Below, one piece after another: positions 14,622-22,748 of a DNA stretch of 64,000 nucleotides. This DNA comes from Ga0077527 sp021300125 (GTDB lineage Bacteria > Pseudomonadota > Gammaproteobacteria > Burkholderiales > SG8-41). Position 1 is the stretch's first letter. Each line of letters opens with the position of its first letter. The notes under the pieces were generated by a model that saw only the letters and a program-made list of their open reading frames with translations, ran no database searches and had not been told where the DNA came from. Where the stretch lies: positions 1 through 64,000 of the forward strand of contig JBKDUF010000015.1 in the NCBI GenBank assembly GCA_046339595.1. Direction: 5' to 3'. The position numbers were made by a program, and so were the translations under genes.

Positions 14622-15877
14622 CGCTCTTCCGGTGGCTTGATTCGACTGAACATGCGCAGCAGTGCCAGGTCGTAGGCGATTTTCAGTGTGCCGCAGATCA
14701 CCAGCGGCCAGCCGAAAGGCGAGGCGGCGAGCAGGGCGCCAGCCAATGTCGGGCTCAGCGCGCTGGCGAGACTGCGCGGCACCGCGGTCAGGCTTGCTGC
14801 GGCGGGCCGCTCGCCTGGTGTCACCACCGCCATTACATAGGAGGTGCGCACCGGTACATCCATCGAGGACAGTGCGCTTCGCAGCAGCAGGAACAGCAGT
14901 GCCAGCTCCAGCGTCGGCATCAGCGGCACCATTACCAGGAACAGATTCGCGGGCAGGTGCGTGAACACCATGGTGTTGACCAGTCCGAAGCGCCGTGCCA
15001 CCGGCACGGCCGCAAGTTGGGAGAAGGCGGTGAGCAGTCCGGCCCAGAAAAAAATCATTGCGGTTGCGCTGACCGACAGTTCAAAGCGCTGCAACAGCCA
15101 CAGCGCGAGCAACGACTGCACCGCGAATCCGCCGGCAAATGAGTCCAGACTGAACAGGGCGGCAAGGCGATAGACGATGCCGCGCGAAGGACCCAGCGCG
15201 ACAGTCTGCTCACCGCTGCCATGCCCGGCGAGCGGCGAGAGGCGGCGATACAGCGCAAAACTGGCCAGTCCGAGCAGGGCATAGAACACGAACATCCCGC
15301 GCACCGCTTCGAGCTGTGCCGCAGCATCGTCACCGGCCAGTGCGGGCAGTCCTGCCGCCTGCGCCCCGAATGCCGCGACCAGCGCCCCGATCAGGCTGTG
15401 CCGAGCGAACAGCGCGGTGCGCGATTCGGCGCTGGTGGCGCGCGCGAGCAATGTCTGCTCCAGGGGTGTGATCGGGGTGACATCATTGGCCGCCGGGTTC
15501 AGCGTGCCGACCACGGCCCCTGCCAGCAGCGGCCAGAAATCGCTCACGGTCGCCATGGCGAAGCCGGTTGCCGCCATTAGCAGGCTGCCGGCGTAGAGCA
15601 GCTGCCGTGCCGGATGGCGGTGGGCGATAAAACCCACCGCTAGCGTGAGCAGGCCCGAACCGAGCAGGGTGGCCGTGATCAGCAGTCCGATCTGAAAGGC
15701 ATTGTAGCCAAGCAGCGTCAGGTAGTAAGGCAGCAGCAGGCTGACGAAGCCGTCGCCGAAGGCGCGCAATGCGCGTGCGGCGAGCAGGGGCGCGGCATCT
15801 CGCGAGGTCCCCGGGGGCAGCAGCAGTCGGTGCAGGTCGAGGCGTTTCAAGCGCTGCAGCTTAACAGAGCCATGCAC
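14618..15877 (-). CDS. MFS transporter
   Basis: A 419-residue polytopic membrane protein with about 12 hydrophobic segments. The N-terminal region has FVSLLLPYYLTLLGYNAFQI and the loop GFIAHRHPARQLLYAG in the place of the usual MFS inter-helix 2-3 motif. PAANDVTPITPLEQTLLARA in helices 4-5 and DVPVRTSYVMAVVTPGERPA in the second half are typical of drug-efflux/UMF-type MFS proteins. Substrate unknown. It is convergent with the YgfX-like gene and divergent from a glutathione S-transferase gene 67 bases away. Confidence 0.85.
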   Translation of the reverse strand: MHGSVKLQRLKRLDLHRLLLPPGTSRDAAPLLAARALRAFGDGFVSLLLPYYLTLLGYNAFQIGLLITATLLGSGLLTLAVGFIAHRHPARQLLYAGSLLMAATGFAMATVSDFWPLLAGAVVGTLNPAANDVTPITPLEQTLLARATSAESRTALFARHSLIGALVAAFGAQAAGLPALAGDDAAAQLEAVRGMFVFYALLGLASFALYRRLSPLAGHGSGEQTVALGPSRGIVYRLAALFSLDSFAGGFAVQSLLALWLLQRFELSVSATAMIFFWAGLLTAFSQLAAVPVARRFGLVNTMVFTHLPANLFLVMVPLMPTLELALLFLLLRSALSSMDVPVRTSYVMAVVTPGERPAAASLTAVPRSLASALSPTLAGALLAASPFGWPLVICGTLKIAYDLALLRMFSRIKPPEER

Positions 15878-15944
15878 AACGCCATGCGGCGGGGCGATCC
15901 TGTTGCTGCGCTATACTCGATTGGCTAACTCATGGGGAAACGCG

Positions 15945-16640
15945 ATGATCGAGCTCTACAGCTGGGCCACGCCCAACGGCCACAAGATCCACATCATGCT
16001 CGAGGAGACCGGGCTTCCGTACCGCGTCCATGGTGTGAACATCCGTACCGGACATCAGTTCAAGCCCGAGTTCCTGAAGATCAGCCCCAACAACCGCATA
16101 CCCGCGATTGTCGATCCCGACGGACCCGGCGGCAAACCGCTGTCCCTGATGGAGTCGGGTGCGATCCTCCTCTACCTTGCATCCAAGACCGGCAAATTCC
16201 TGCCCGATGACCTGGCACAGCGCTGGACCTGCATCCAATGGCTGATGTGGCAGATGGGCGGTGTTGGCCCGATGTTCGGCCAGGCCAATCATTTCCGCCG
16301 CTACGCCAGGGACAACATCGACTACGCGATTGAGCGCTACACCAATGAGGCCAACCGCCTCACGCATGTGCTCGACAAGCGCCTTGCCGAATCGCGTTTC
16401 GTTGCCTGTGATGACTATTCGATTGCCGACATGGCGATCTTTCCGTGGATGCGCGGTGCTGAGAGCCGCGGCATCGACATGAACGAATATCCCAGCGTCA
16501 GGCGCTGGTTCGACGCGATCAACGCGCGTCCGGCGGTGCAGCGGGCGCTGCAGGTCCTGGCCGCGGAATCGAACAGCAACCCCGTGGACGACAAGGCGCG
16601 CGAGGTGATGTTCGGCAAGACCCAGTTCCAGAGGCGCTGA
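15945..16640 (+). CDS. Glutathione S-transferase (YghU/Ure2-like)
   Basis: A protein of 231 residues starting MIELYSWATPNGHK, a GST N-terminal thioredoxin fold of the nu/YghU-Ure2 type where the TPNGxK segment contacts glutathione. ISPNNRIPAIVDPDG contains the cis-proline, ESGAILLYLA holds the gamma-Glu contact, and DYSIADMAIFPW closes the helical domain. Such proteins often act as disulfide-bond reductases on glutathione adducts. The start at 15945 has a GGGGAAA ribosome site; an upstream frame to 15903 adds 14 residues without family match. An MFS gene follows 11 bases later, so the two are probably co-transcribed. Confidence 0.9.
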   Translation: MIELYSWATPNGHKIHIMLEETGLPYRVHGVNIRTGHQFKPEFLKISPNNRIPAIVDPDGPGGKPLSLMESGAILLYLASKTGKFLPDDLAQRWTCIQWLMWQMGGVGPMFGQANHFRRYARDNIDYAIERYTNEANRLTHVLDKRLAESRFVACDDYSIADMAIFPWMRGAESRGIDMNEYPSVRRWFDAINARPAVQRALQVLAAESNSNPVDDKAREVMFGKTQFQRR

Positions 16641-16651
16641 AAGACGGCCCG

Positions 16652-17827
16652 GTGAAAGATCAGACCCGAAACGTTGGCCTGCTGTGCGCCGCCCAGGCAC
16701 TGCTGTTCACCAACAACACGATCCTGATCGCCATCAACGGCCTCGCGGGTTACCTGCTCGCCACCGACAAATCGCTGGCGACACTGCCGGTGACCGGCTA
16801 TGTGATCGGTGCCGCGCTCACCACGATGCCGATGTCCCAGCTGATGCGGCGCGTGGGCCGGGCCAACGGTTTCTCGATCGGCACCCTGATCGGCATCCTC
16901 GGCGCACTGGTCTGCGGCTATGCGGTCTACAGCCACAATTTCTGGCTGCTCTGTGCTGGCACGCTGATCATGGGCATCTACAACGCCTCCGGCCAGTACT
17001 ACCGCTTCGCCGCCGCCGATGTCTCCGGGCCCGATTTCAAGAGCCGGGCGATCTCGCTGGTGATGGCCGGCGGTCTGGTCGGCGGGGTGCTCGGCCCGCA
17101 GACGAGCAAACTGACCAAGGATCTGCTGCCAGCGGAATTCCTCGGCAGCTATCTGGTGCTGACCGGTTTTTGTCTGGTGGCGCTGGCGCTGCAGCGGATG
17201 ATGCGGATACCGACACCGGCCGCAGAAACCCAGGCCTCGCAGGGTCGGCCGCTGTCCGTTATCGCGCGCCAGCCGGCCTTCATCGTTGCGGTGCTTTCCG
17301 GCATGGTCGGCTACGGCGTGATGAACCTGCTGATGACCGCGACCCCGCTGGCGATGAAGTCCTGCGCGCATCCCTTCAGCGAAGCGGCCTTCGTCATCCA
17401 GTGGCATGTGATCGCGATGTTCGCGCCTTCTTTTGTTACCGGCTCGCTGATCAAGCGCTTTGGCGTTCGCCGGGTGATGTTCATCGGGGTGCTGCTCAGC
17501 CTGGCCTGCGTGGCGATCGCCCTGTCCGGGGTCGAAGTGATGCATTTCTGGGTCGCTCTGATGCTGGTGGGAGTCGGATGGAACTTCATGTACATCGGCG
17601 GTACTACGCTGCTGACCGAAGTGCATACGCCGGCAGAAAAGGCCAAGGTGCAGGGGGCCAACGACATGGCCATCTTCATCACCATGGCGGTCAGTTCGGC
17701 GTCCTCGGGCTGGCTGTTCAATGCCCGCGGCTGGGAGCTGATGAACTACGGCGCGATTCCGTTCCTGGTGCTCACCGGGGCGGCCATATTGGTTCTGCGT
17801 CAACGCCCGGCAGCCGCCGCCGCCTGA
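16652..17827 (+). CDS. MFS transporter
   Basis: A 391-residue MFS protein with a GTG start. The loop after helix 2 is MSQLMRRVGRANGFSIG, a variant of the conserved MFS motif; ASGQYYRFAAADV in helix 5 and a central break before MTATPLAMKSCAHPF are characteristic of a bacterial subgroup often annotated YfcJ/permease-like. Twelve helices can be traced. The substrate is unknown. It lies 11 bases after the GST gene and 113 bases before pckG on the same strand. Confidence 0.85.
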   Translation: MKDQTRNVGLLCAAQALLFTNNTILIAINGLAGYLLATDKSLATLPVTGYVIGAALTTMPMSQLMRRVGRANGFSIGTLIGILGALVCGYAVYSHNFWLLCAGTLIMGIYNASGQYYRFAAADVSGPDFKSRAISLVMAGGLVGGVLGPQTSKLTKDLLPAEFLGSYLVLTGFCLVALALQRMMRIPTPAAETQASQGRPLSVIARQPAFIVAVLSGMVGYGVMNLLMTATPLAMKSCAHPFSEAAFVIQWHVIAMFAPSFVTGSLIKRFGVRRVMFIGVLLSLACVAIALSGVEVMHFWVALMLVGVGWNFMYIGGTTLLTEVHTPAEKAKVQGANDMAIFITMAVSSASSGWLFNARGWELMNYGAIPFLVLTGAAILVLRQRPAAAAA

Positions 17828-17940
17828 GCAATTCGGGTAAAATCCGGCCCTTTTCCGGGAATGCCGGAGTGCCGCTCAGGCCATTTCCGGATTCTCCATA
17901 AAAATCAAAGCTTTCCGCATTTCGTCTTGAGGAGCTTCAG

Positions 17941-19779
17941 ATGAATCAGCCCGCGCCCACGGCGCAATTCGCGTCCGCACTGGACGCACCCTCATATGTC
18001 ACCCATGCCCGCCTTAAGGCCTGGGTGGCCGAGGTAGCCCAACTGACCCGGCCCGAGCGCATCGTCTGGTGTGACGGTTCGCAGCAGGAATATGACCGCC
18101 TGTGCGCGGAGATGGTGTCCGCCGGCACCCTGATCCGGCTCAACCAGGAAAAACGGCCCGGCTGCTTCCTCGCCCGTTCCGACCCCGATGATGTGGCGCG
18201 GATGGAAGACCGTACCTTTGTCTGCAGCCCCAACCGCGAGGATGCCGGTCCCAACAACAACTGGGTGGCGCCCGAAGAGATGAAGGCGACCATGCGCAAG
18301 CTCTACGACGGCTGCATGCGCGGCCGCACCATGTATGTGATCCCGTTCAGCATGGGGCCGCTGGGCTCGCACATTGCCCACATCGGCGTCGAGCTCACCG
18401 ACTCGCCATACGTGGTGGTCAGCATGCGCATCATGACCCGCATCGGCCGCAAGGTGCTCGACCTGCTCGGCACCAACGGCGAATTCGTGCCTTGCCTGCA
18501 TTCGGTGGGCATGCCGCTGCAGCCCGGGCAGAAAGACCTGCCCTGGCCGAGCAACAAGGAGCACAAGTTCATCACCCATTTCCCGGAGGAAAAGCTGATC
18601 TGGTCCTTCGGCAGCGGCTACGGCGGCAATGCCCTGCTGGGCAAAAAGTGCTTCGCGCTGCGCATCGCCTCGATCATGGCCAAGGAGCAGGGCTGGCTGG
18701 CCGAGCACATGCTGATCCTCGGCATCGAGCCGCCGGTCGGCAAAAAGCACTACATTGCGGCGGCTTTCCCCAGCGCCTGCGGCAAGACCAATCTCGCCAT
18801 GCTGATGCCGCCCAAGTCGCTACAGGGCTGGAAGGTCACCACCATCGGCGAGGACATCGCCTGGATCAAGCCCGGACCCGACGGCAGGCTCTATGCGATC
18901 AATCCCGAAGCCGGCGCCTTCGGCGTGGCGCCGGGCACTTCCGAGATGACCAATGCCAACTGCCTGGCCGCGCTCAACCGCAACACCATCTTCACCAATG
19001 TTGCGATGACCGATGACGGCGACGTGTGGTGGGAGGGCCTGACCAGCGAGCCGCCCAAGCACCTCATCGACTGGACCGGTAAATCCTGGACGCCCGACAG
19101 CGGCCGTCCCGCCGCGCATCCGAATGCGCGCTTCACGGTGCATGCCTCGCAGATCCCCTCGATGGATGCCAACTGGGAGAATCCTGCCGGTGTGCCGATC
19201 AGTGCCTTCCTGTTCGGCGGCCGCCGCACCACCACGGTGCCCTTGGTCAGCGAAGCCAAGGACTGGAAACACGGCGTTTACCTCGCCGCAACCATGGCCT
19301 CTGAAACCACGGCGGCCATCATCGGCAAGGTCGGTGTGGTGCGCCGCGATCCCTTCGCGATGCTGCCGTTCTGTGGCTACCACTTTGGCGACTACTTCAG
19401 CCACTGGCTGGGGATCGGCAAGCGGCTCAAGCAGGCGCCGAAGATTTTCGCCGTGAACTGGTTCCGCCGCGATTCCAACGGCAAGTTCCTGTGGCCCGGC
19501 TTCAGCGACAACATGCGCGTGCTGAAGTGGGTGGTTGAGCGCTGCGAAGGAAGGGCAGGTGCGGTCGATACCCCGATCGGCATGATGCCGCGCTACGATG
19601 ACATGGAATGGAAGGACCTCAGCGGATTTACCCGCGAGACCTTCGATGAACTGACCCATGTCGATCGCGATGCCTGGCGTGCCGAAGTCCGTGACCACGA
19701 ACAACTCTTCGGCACGCTGGAGTCACGGTTGCCGGCGGAGATGAGGAGGCAACGGGAGGCGCTCGAGAAGGCCTTGTGA
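17941..19779 (+). CDS. pckG: Phosphoenolpyruvate carboxykinase (GTP)
   Basis: A 612-residue GTP-dependent PEPCK that converts oxaloacetate and GTP to PEP, CO2 and GDP in gluconeogenesis. The P-loop carries the GTP-type signature FPSACGKTNLAM near residues 274-285 with the hyperreactive Cys. SMGPLGSHIAHIGVELTDSP is the substrate-binding region, and FLFGGRRTTTVPLV plus NWFRRDSNGKFLWPGF complete the site. The length is normal for the family. A GAGGAGC ribosome site precedes the ATG, and a strong intrinsic terminator follows 23 bases after the stop, so this is a single-gene unit. Confidence 0.97.
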   Translation: MNQPAPTAQFASALDAPSYVTHARLKAWVAEVAQLTRPERIVWCDGSQQEYDRLCAEMVSAGTLIRLNQEKRPGCFLARSDPDDVARMEDRTFVCSPNREDAGPNNNWVAPEEMKATMRKLYDGCMRGRTMYVIPFSMGPLGSHIAHIGVELTDSPYVVVSMRIMTRIGRKVLDLLGTNGEFVPCLHSVGMPLQPGQKDLPWPSNKEHKFITHFPEEKLIWSFGSGYGGNALLGKKCFALRIASIMAKEQGWLAEHMLILGIEPPVGKKHYIAAAFPSACGKTNLAMLMPPKSLQGWKVTTIGEDIAWIKPGPDGRLYAINPEAGAFGVAPGTSEMTNANCLAALNRNTIFTNVAMTDDGDVWWEGLTSEPPKHLIDWTGKSWTPDSGRPAAHPNARFTVHASQIPSMDANWENPAGVPISAFLFGGRRTTTVPLVSEAKDWKHGVYLAATMASETTAAIIGKVGVVRRDPFAMLPFCGYHFGDYFSHWLGIGKRLKQAPKIFAVNWFRRDSNGKFLWPGFSDNMRVLKWVVERCEGRAGAVDTPIGMMPRYDDMEWKDLSGFTRETFDELTHVDRDAWRAEVRDHEQLFGTLESRLPAEMRRQREALEKAL

Positions 19780-19802
19780 GCCTGTCGCATCGCTGGATCC
19801 TG

Positions 19803-19828
19803 AAAAGCGCCTGCGGGCGCTTTTTTTT
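19803..19828 (+). terminator. Intrinsic terminator after pckG
   Basis: AAAAGCGCC pairs with GGCGCTTTT across the loop TGCG, and the stem runs into a tract of eight T (19821-19828). It is a textbook rho-independent terminator. Confidence 0.92.
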
Positions 19829-19935
19829 GATCAGTCCAGCACGCCCATATGCTGTGATCAGACCCTGGTCGGAGCGCTCGGCGGGGGCCGAAGGCGGGGT
19901 TCAGTCCAGGCCGGCAATCGAGAGGGCACTGCTAT

Positions 19936-20904
19936 CTATTCTTCCCTGAAGCCGATGGCCTTGATCAGCCTCGCATAGCGGGCCAGCTCGGCCTTGATGT
20001 GGTCGGCCAGTTGCTGAGGGCTGCTACCCTCCGGCTCATATCCCACCCGCGCCATGCGTTCCTGCATGTCGCGCGACTGCATGGCAGTCACAATGGACGC
20101 GTTCAGTCTTTCCACGGCCGTCTGCGGTGTTCCGCGGGGACCGACAAGACCATACCAGGGCGTCATTTCATATCCGGGCACGCCGCTTTCGGCGATGGTC
20201 GGTATCTTTGGATCCAGCGGGGAGCGCCGGGCGCTGGTTACCGCAATGACCCGCAGCTTTTTCGCCTGGACATAGGGCGAGAGTGCCGACAGGCTGCCGA
20301 AGGTCATCGTGGTCTCGCCGCTCAGCACCGCATTGAGCGCGGTGCTGCCGCCCTTGTACGGCACATGGAGTATGTCGAGACCGGCCAGTGTCTTGAACTG
20401 CTCGCCCGAGAAATGAGTGCCGGTGCCGGCGCCCGCGGAGGAAAATGTCAGCGCGCCGGGCTTCGATTTGGCCAGTGCAATGACCTGGCGGACATTCTGC
20501 ACCGGCAGCGAAGGATGAACCGCCAGCGCGAAGGACTGCCGGGCGAGCAGGGAAACGGGCTCGAAATCACGCACCGGATCATAGGCCAGCCTCGGACGAA
20601 GGTTGGGCAGCAGTGCGTAAGTCGTGTGGCTCGTGACGAGCAGGGTGTAGCCGTCCGCGGGAGCGCGGGCCACAAGTTCGGCGCCGATGGCGGTGCTTCC
20701 GCCCGGCCGGTTGTCAACCATCATCTGTTGGCCGAGGCGTCTGCCAAGTTCATCGGCCACGATGCGCCCGATGATGTCGTTGCCACCTCCCGGAGGGTAG
20801 GGGATCACCACGCGCACGGTCTTGGCGGGGTAGGCCGTTTGGGAAAATGCCGGTGATGCGAACAGGAGGGCGGCAAGGGTCAGTGTGGACTGCAAGGGCT
20901 TCAT
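19936..20904 (-). CDS. Bug/TctC-family periplasmic binding protein
   Basis: A protein of 322 residues from the ATG at 20904, with signal peptide MKPLQSTLTLAALLFASPAFS. The Bug fold motifs are VRVVIPYPPGGGNDIIGR (first ligand loop), VDNRPGGSTAIGAELVARAPADGY, and a second loop around GAGTGTHFSGEQFK and HVPYKGGSTALNAVL. Bug proteins capture carboxylates or other small acids for TctAB-type transport or for signalling. No tctA/tctB lies in the window, so this is an orphan. Its frame reaches 20961, but that start would precede the signal peptide. It is transcribed toward the pckG terminator region. Confidence 0.9.
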   Translation of the reverse strand: MKPLQSTLTLAALLFASPAFSQTAYPAKTVRVVIPYPPGGGNDIIGRIVADELGRRLGQQMMVDNRPGGSTAIGAELVARAPADGYTLLVTSHTTYALLPNLRPRLAYDPVRDFEPVSLLARQSFALAVHPSLPVQNVRQVIALAKSKPGALTFSSAGAGTGTHFSGEQFKTLAGLDILHVPYKGGSTALNAVLSGETTMTFGSLSALSPYVQAKKLRVIAVTSARRSPLDPKIPTIAESGVPGYEMTPWYGLVGPRGTPQTAVERLNASIVTAMQSRDMQERMARVGYEPEGSSPQQLADHIKAELARYARLIKAIGFREE

Positions 20905-21037
20905 GTCTTTGTTCCGGAATCCATGGATAACCACGGCAGACGATATAACAGTCGGGCGCAAGGTGAAACACGCCCACTGCCTGGAAGGCTTGTCCGGCCG
21001 TCATTTCATGGCTATGTTCGACGCCGTGATGCGGTCT

Positions 21038-21060
21038 TGACCGAGCATTACGGTCGGTCA
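21038..21060. promoter_or_regulatory. TGACCGA-N9-TCGGTCA inverted repeat
   Basis: Perfect 7-base arms TGACCGA (21038-21044) and TCGGTCA (21054-21060) lie between the Bug gene start and the phosphatase gene. The arm sequence resembles half-sites used by TetR-type regulators of fatty-acid and acyl-CoA genes. No TetR gene is in the window. Confidence 0.35.
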
Positions 21061-21161
21061 TTGCTGGCGGCCTCCCGCTTGAGCAGGCTGCTCCGCATTC
21101 GCTTCAATCATCACTAAGGCACAGGCCTCATGAATAACCCCGGTACAGGACAGGCACCCGC

Positions 21162-21659
21162 ATGAATGCCCCCGGGATACGTGTGCTGTTTGTCTGCATG
21201 GGCAATATCTGCCGCTCCCCCACGGCTGAGGGGGTGTTCCGGCATCTGGTGCAGGCGCGCGGACTGGCGGAGCACATCCAGGCGGATTCCGCAGGCACTC
21301 ACGATTATCACCTCGGTGATCCGCCTGATCCGAGAACCCGGGCCGCGGCGCTGAGGCGCGGCTACGACCTGTCTCCGCTGCGCGCCCGGCAGGTCGCGAA
21401 CACGGATTTCGCAGCCTTCGATTACGTGCTGGCGATGGATGCGGTGAACCTGGCGACCCTGGAACGCCTGCGTCCGCGGGCGAGCCGGGCGCGCGTGCAG
21501 CTGTTGCTGGAGTTCGCGCCGGGATGCGGCCTGCGGGAAGTGCCCGATCCCTACTACGGCTGCGAGCAGGATTTTGAAGTTGTGCTCGACCTGGTGGAGC
21601 AGGGATGCCGCGGGCTGCTCAACCGGCTGCAGGCGCAGTTGCCGCCTAGTCAAGCTTGA
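21162..21659 (+). CDS. Low-molecular-weight protein-tyrosine phosphatase
   Basis: A 165-residue enzyme with the complete active site: the P-loop VCMGNICRSP with nucleophile Cys12 and Arg18 (C-X5-R-S), and the general-acid Asp129 in VPDPYYG. Such phosphatases act in the cytoplasm on phosphotyrosine or low-molecular-weight phosphates; in exopolysaccharide loci they control BY-kinases, but no kinase is near here. The gene lies between two Bug genes transcribed on the other strand and overlaps the end of the second one by 14 bases (convergent). Confidence 0.93.
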   Translation: MNAPGIRVLFVCMGNICRSPTAEGVFRHLVQARGLAEHIQADSAGTHDYHLGDPPDPRTRAAALRRGYDLSPLRARQVANTDFAAFDYVLAMDAVNLATLERLRPRASRARVQLLLEFAPGCGLREVPDPYYGCEQDFEVVLDLVEQGCRGLLNRLQAQLPPSQA

Positions 21660-22620
21660 TGTTGGCGGCCTTGATTACCCTGACCCAGTCTTCGAATTCC
21701 TTGCGCATGAACTTGCCGAGTTCCTCCGGCGTCGTCGGCGCGGGTTCGGCGCCCTGACTGGAAAAACGCTTCGCGATCTCGGGCTCGTTGAGCACCCGTA
21801 CCGTTTCGGCGTTGATGCGGGCGATGATGTCCCGCGGTACGCCGGCATGGGCCATGAAGGCGTACCAGGTGGTGTACTGGAAACCCTTTACCCCGGATTC
21901 GGCCACGGTCGGTATGTCGGGCATTGCCGGCGAGCGTTTGGCGCTGCCGACGGCGATGCCGCGCATGCGACCGCTGGCGATGTGCGGCAGCACCGAGGGC
22001 ATGCTGTTGAACATGGCCGTGATCTGCCCCGACATCAGGTCGGTCATCGCCGGCGCGGTGCCCTTGTACGGAATGTGGGTGAGGTTCACACCGGCCATGG
22101 ACTTGAGCAGCTCCATGCCCATGTGCTGCGGGCTGCCGGGGCCAACCGAGCCGTAGTTGATCTGTCCGGGCTTCGATTTGGCGAGCCTGATCAGGTCCTG
22201 CACGTTACGCACCGGCAGTGAAGGGTGCACGACCAGGATCTGCGGATTGATCACCAGCAGCGAGATCGGCGCAAGGTCCCTGAACACGTCATAGGGCAGC
22301 TTGGGGTTGAGCGCTGGCGCCAGCGCCAGCGAACCGCCGGTGCCGAAGAGAATGGTGTAGCCGTCGGGTGGAGAGCGCAGCACGTTTTCGACCCCGATCA
22401 CGCCGCCGGCACCCGGCCGGTTTTCGACAATGACCTGCTGTTTCCAGATTTCGGACAGGCGCTGGCCCATCGCACGGCCGACAAAGTCGGTGGGGCCGCC
22501 TGGCGGAAAATGGATCACCATGCGCAGCGCGCGTGACGGAAAATTCTGGGCGGTCTGCGCTGCAGCCTGTCCTGCGGCAAGCAGCGCGGCGGCGATGCAG
22601 CCGATGGCGATCTTGTTCAT
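21646..22620 (-). CDS. Bug/TctC-family periplasmic binding protein
   Basis: A protein of 324 residues. The ATG at 22620 has a strong GGAGGAG site and starts directly with a signal peptide, MNKIAIGCIAAALLAAGQAAAQ. Ligand-loop motifs are LRMVIHFPPGGPTDFVGRAM, VENRPGAGGVIGVENVL, YGSVGPGSPQHMGMELLKS and HIPYKGTAPAMTDLMSG. It is divergent from the acyl-CoA synthetase gene at 22749, which suggests it may scavenge the acid that the neighbouring beta-oxidation-like operon activates; that link is inference. The 3' end overlaps the phosphatase gene. Confidence 0.9.
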   Translation of the reverse strand: MNKIAIGCIAAALLAAGQAAAQTAQNFPSRALRMVIHFPPGGPTDFVGRAMGQRLSEIWKQQVIVENRPGAGGVIGVENVLRSPPDGYTILFGTGGSLALAPALNPKLPYDVFRDLAPISLLVINPQILVVHPSLPVRNVQDLIRLAKSKPGQINYGSVGPGSPQHMGMELLKSMAGVNLTHIPYKGTAPAMTDLMSGQITAMFNSMPSVLPHIASGRMRGIAVGSAKRSPAMPDIPTVAESGVKGFQYTTWYAFMAHAGVPRDIIARINAETVRVLNEPEIAKRFSSQGAEPAPTTPEELGKFMRKEFEDWVRVIKAANIKLD

Positions 22621-22748
22621 GGCTTCTCCTCCAGTATGATTTGTTTTGCATGAATCTAGCACGAAGACGCAGCGCCCAGCAGGTTTGACCCGCGGGTGTG
22701 CAGCGGCTATCTTCCCCCGTCACTCATCAGCCCCTTACAGTCCAGAAA

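Noticed and set aside
16415..17803. 462-residue minus-strand frame opposite an MFS gene
   Set aside because: Gln/His-rich antisense shadow with no family resemblance.
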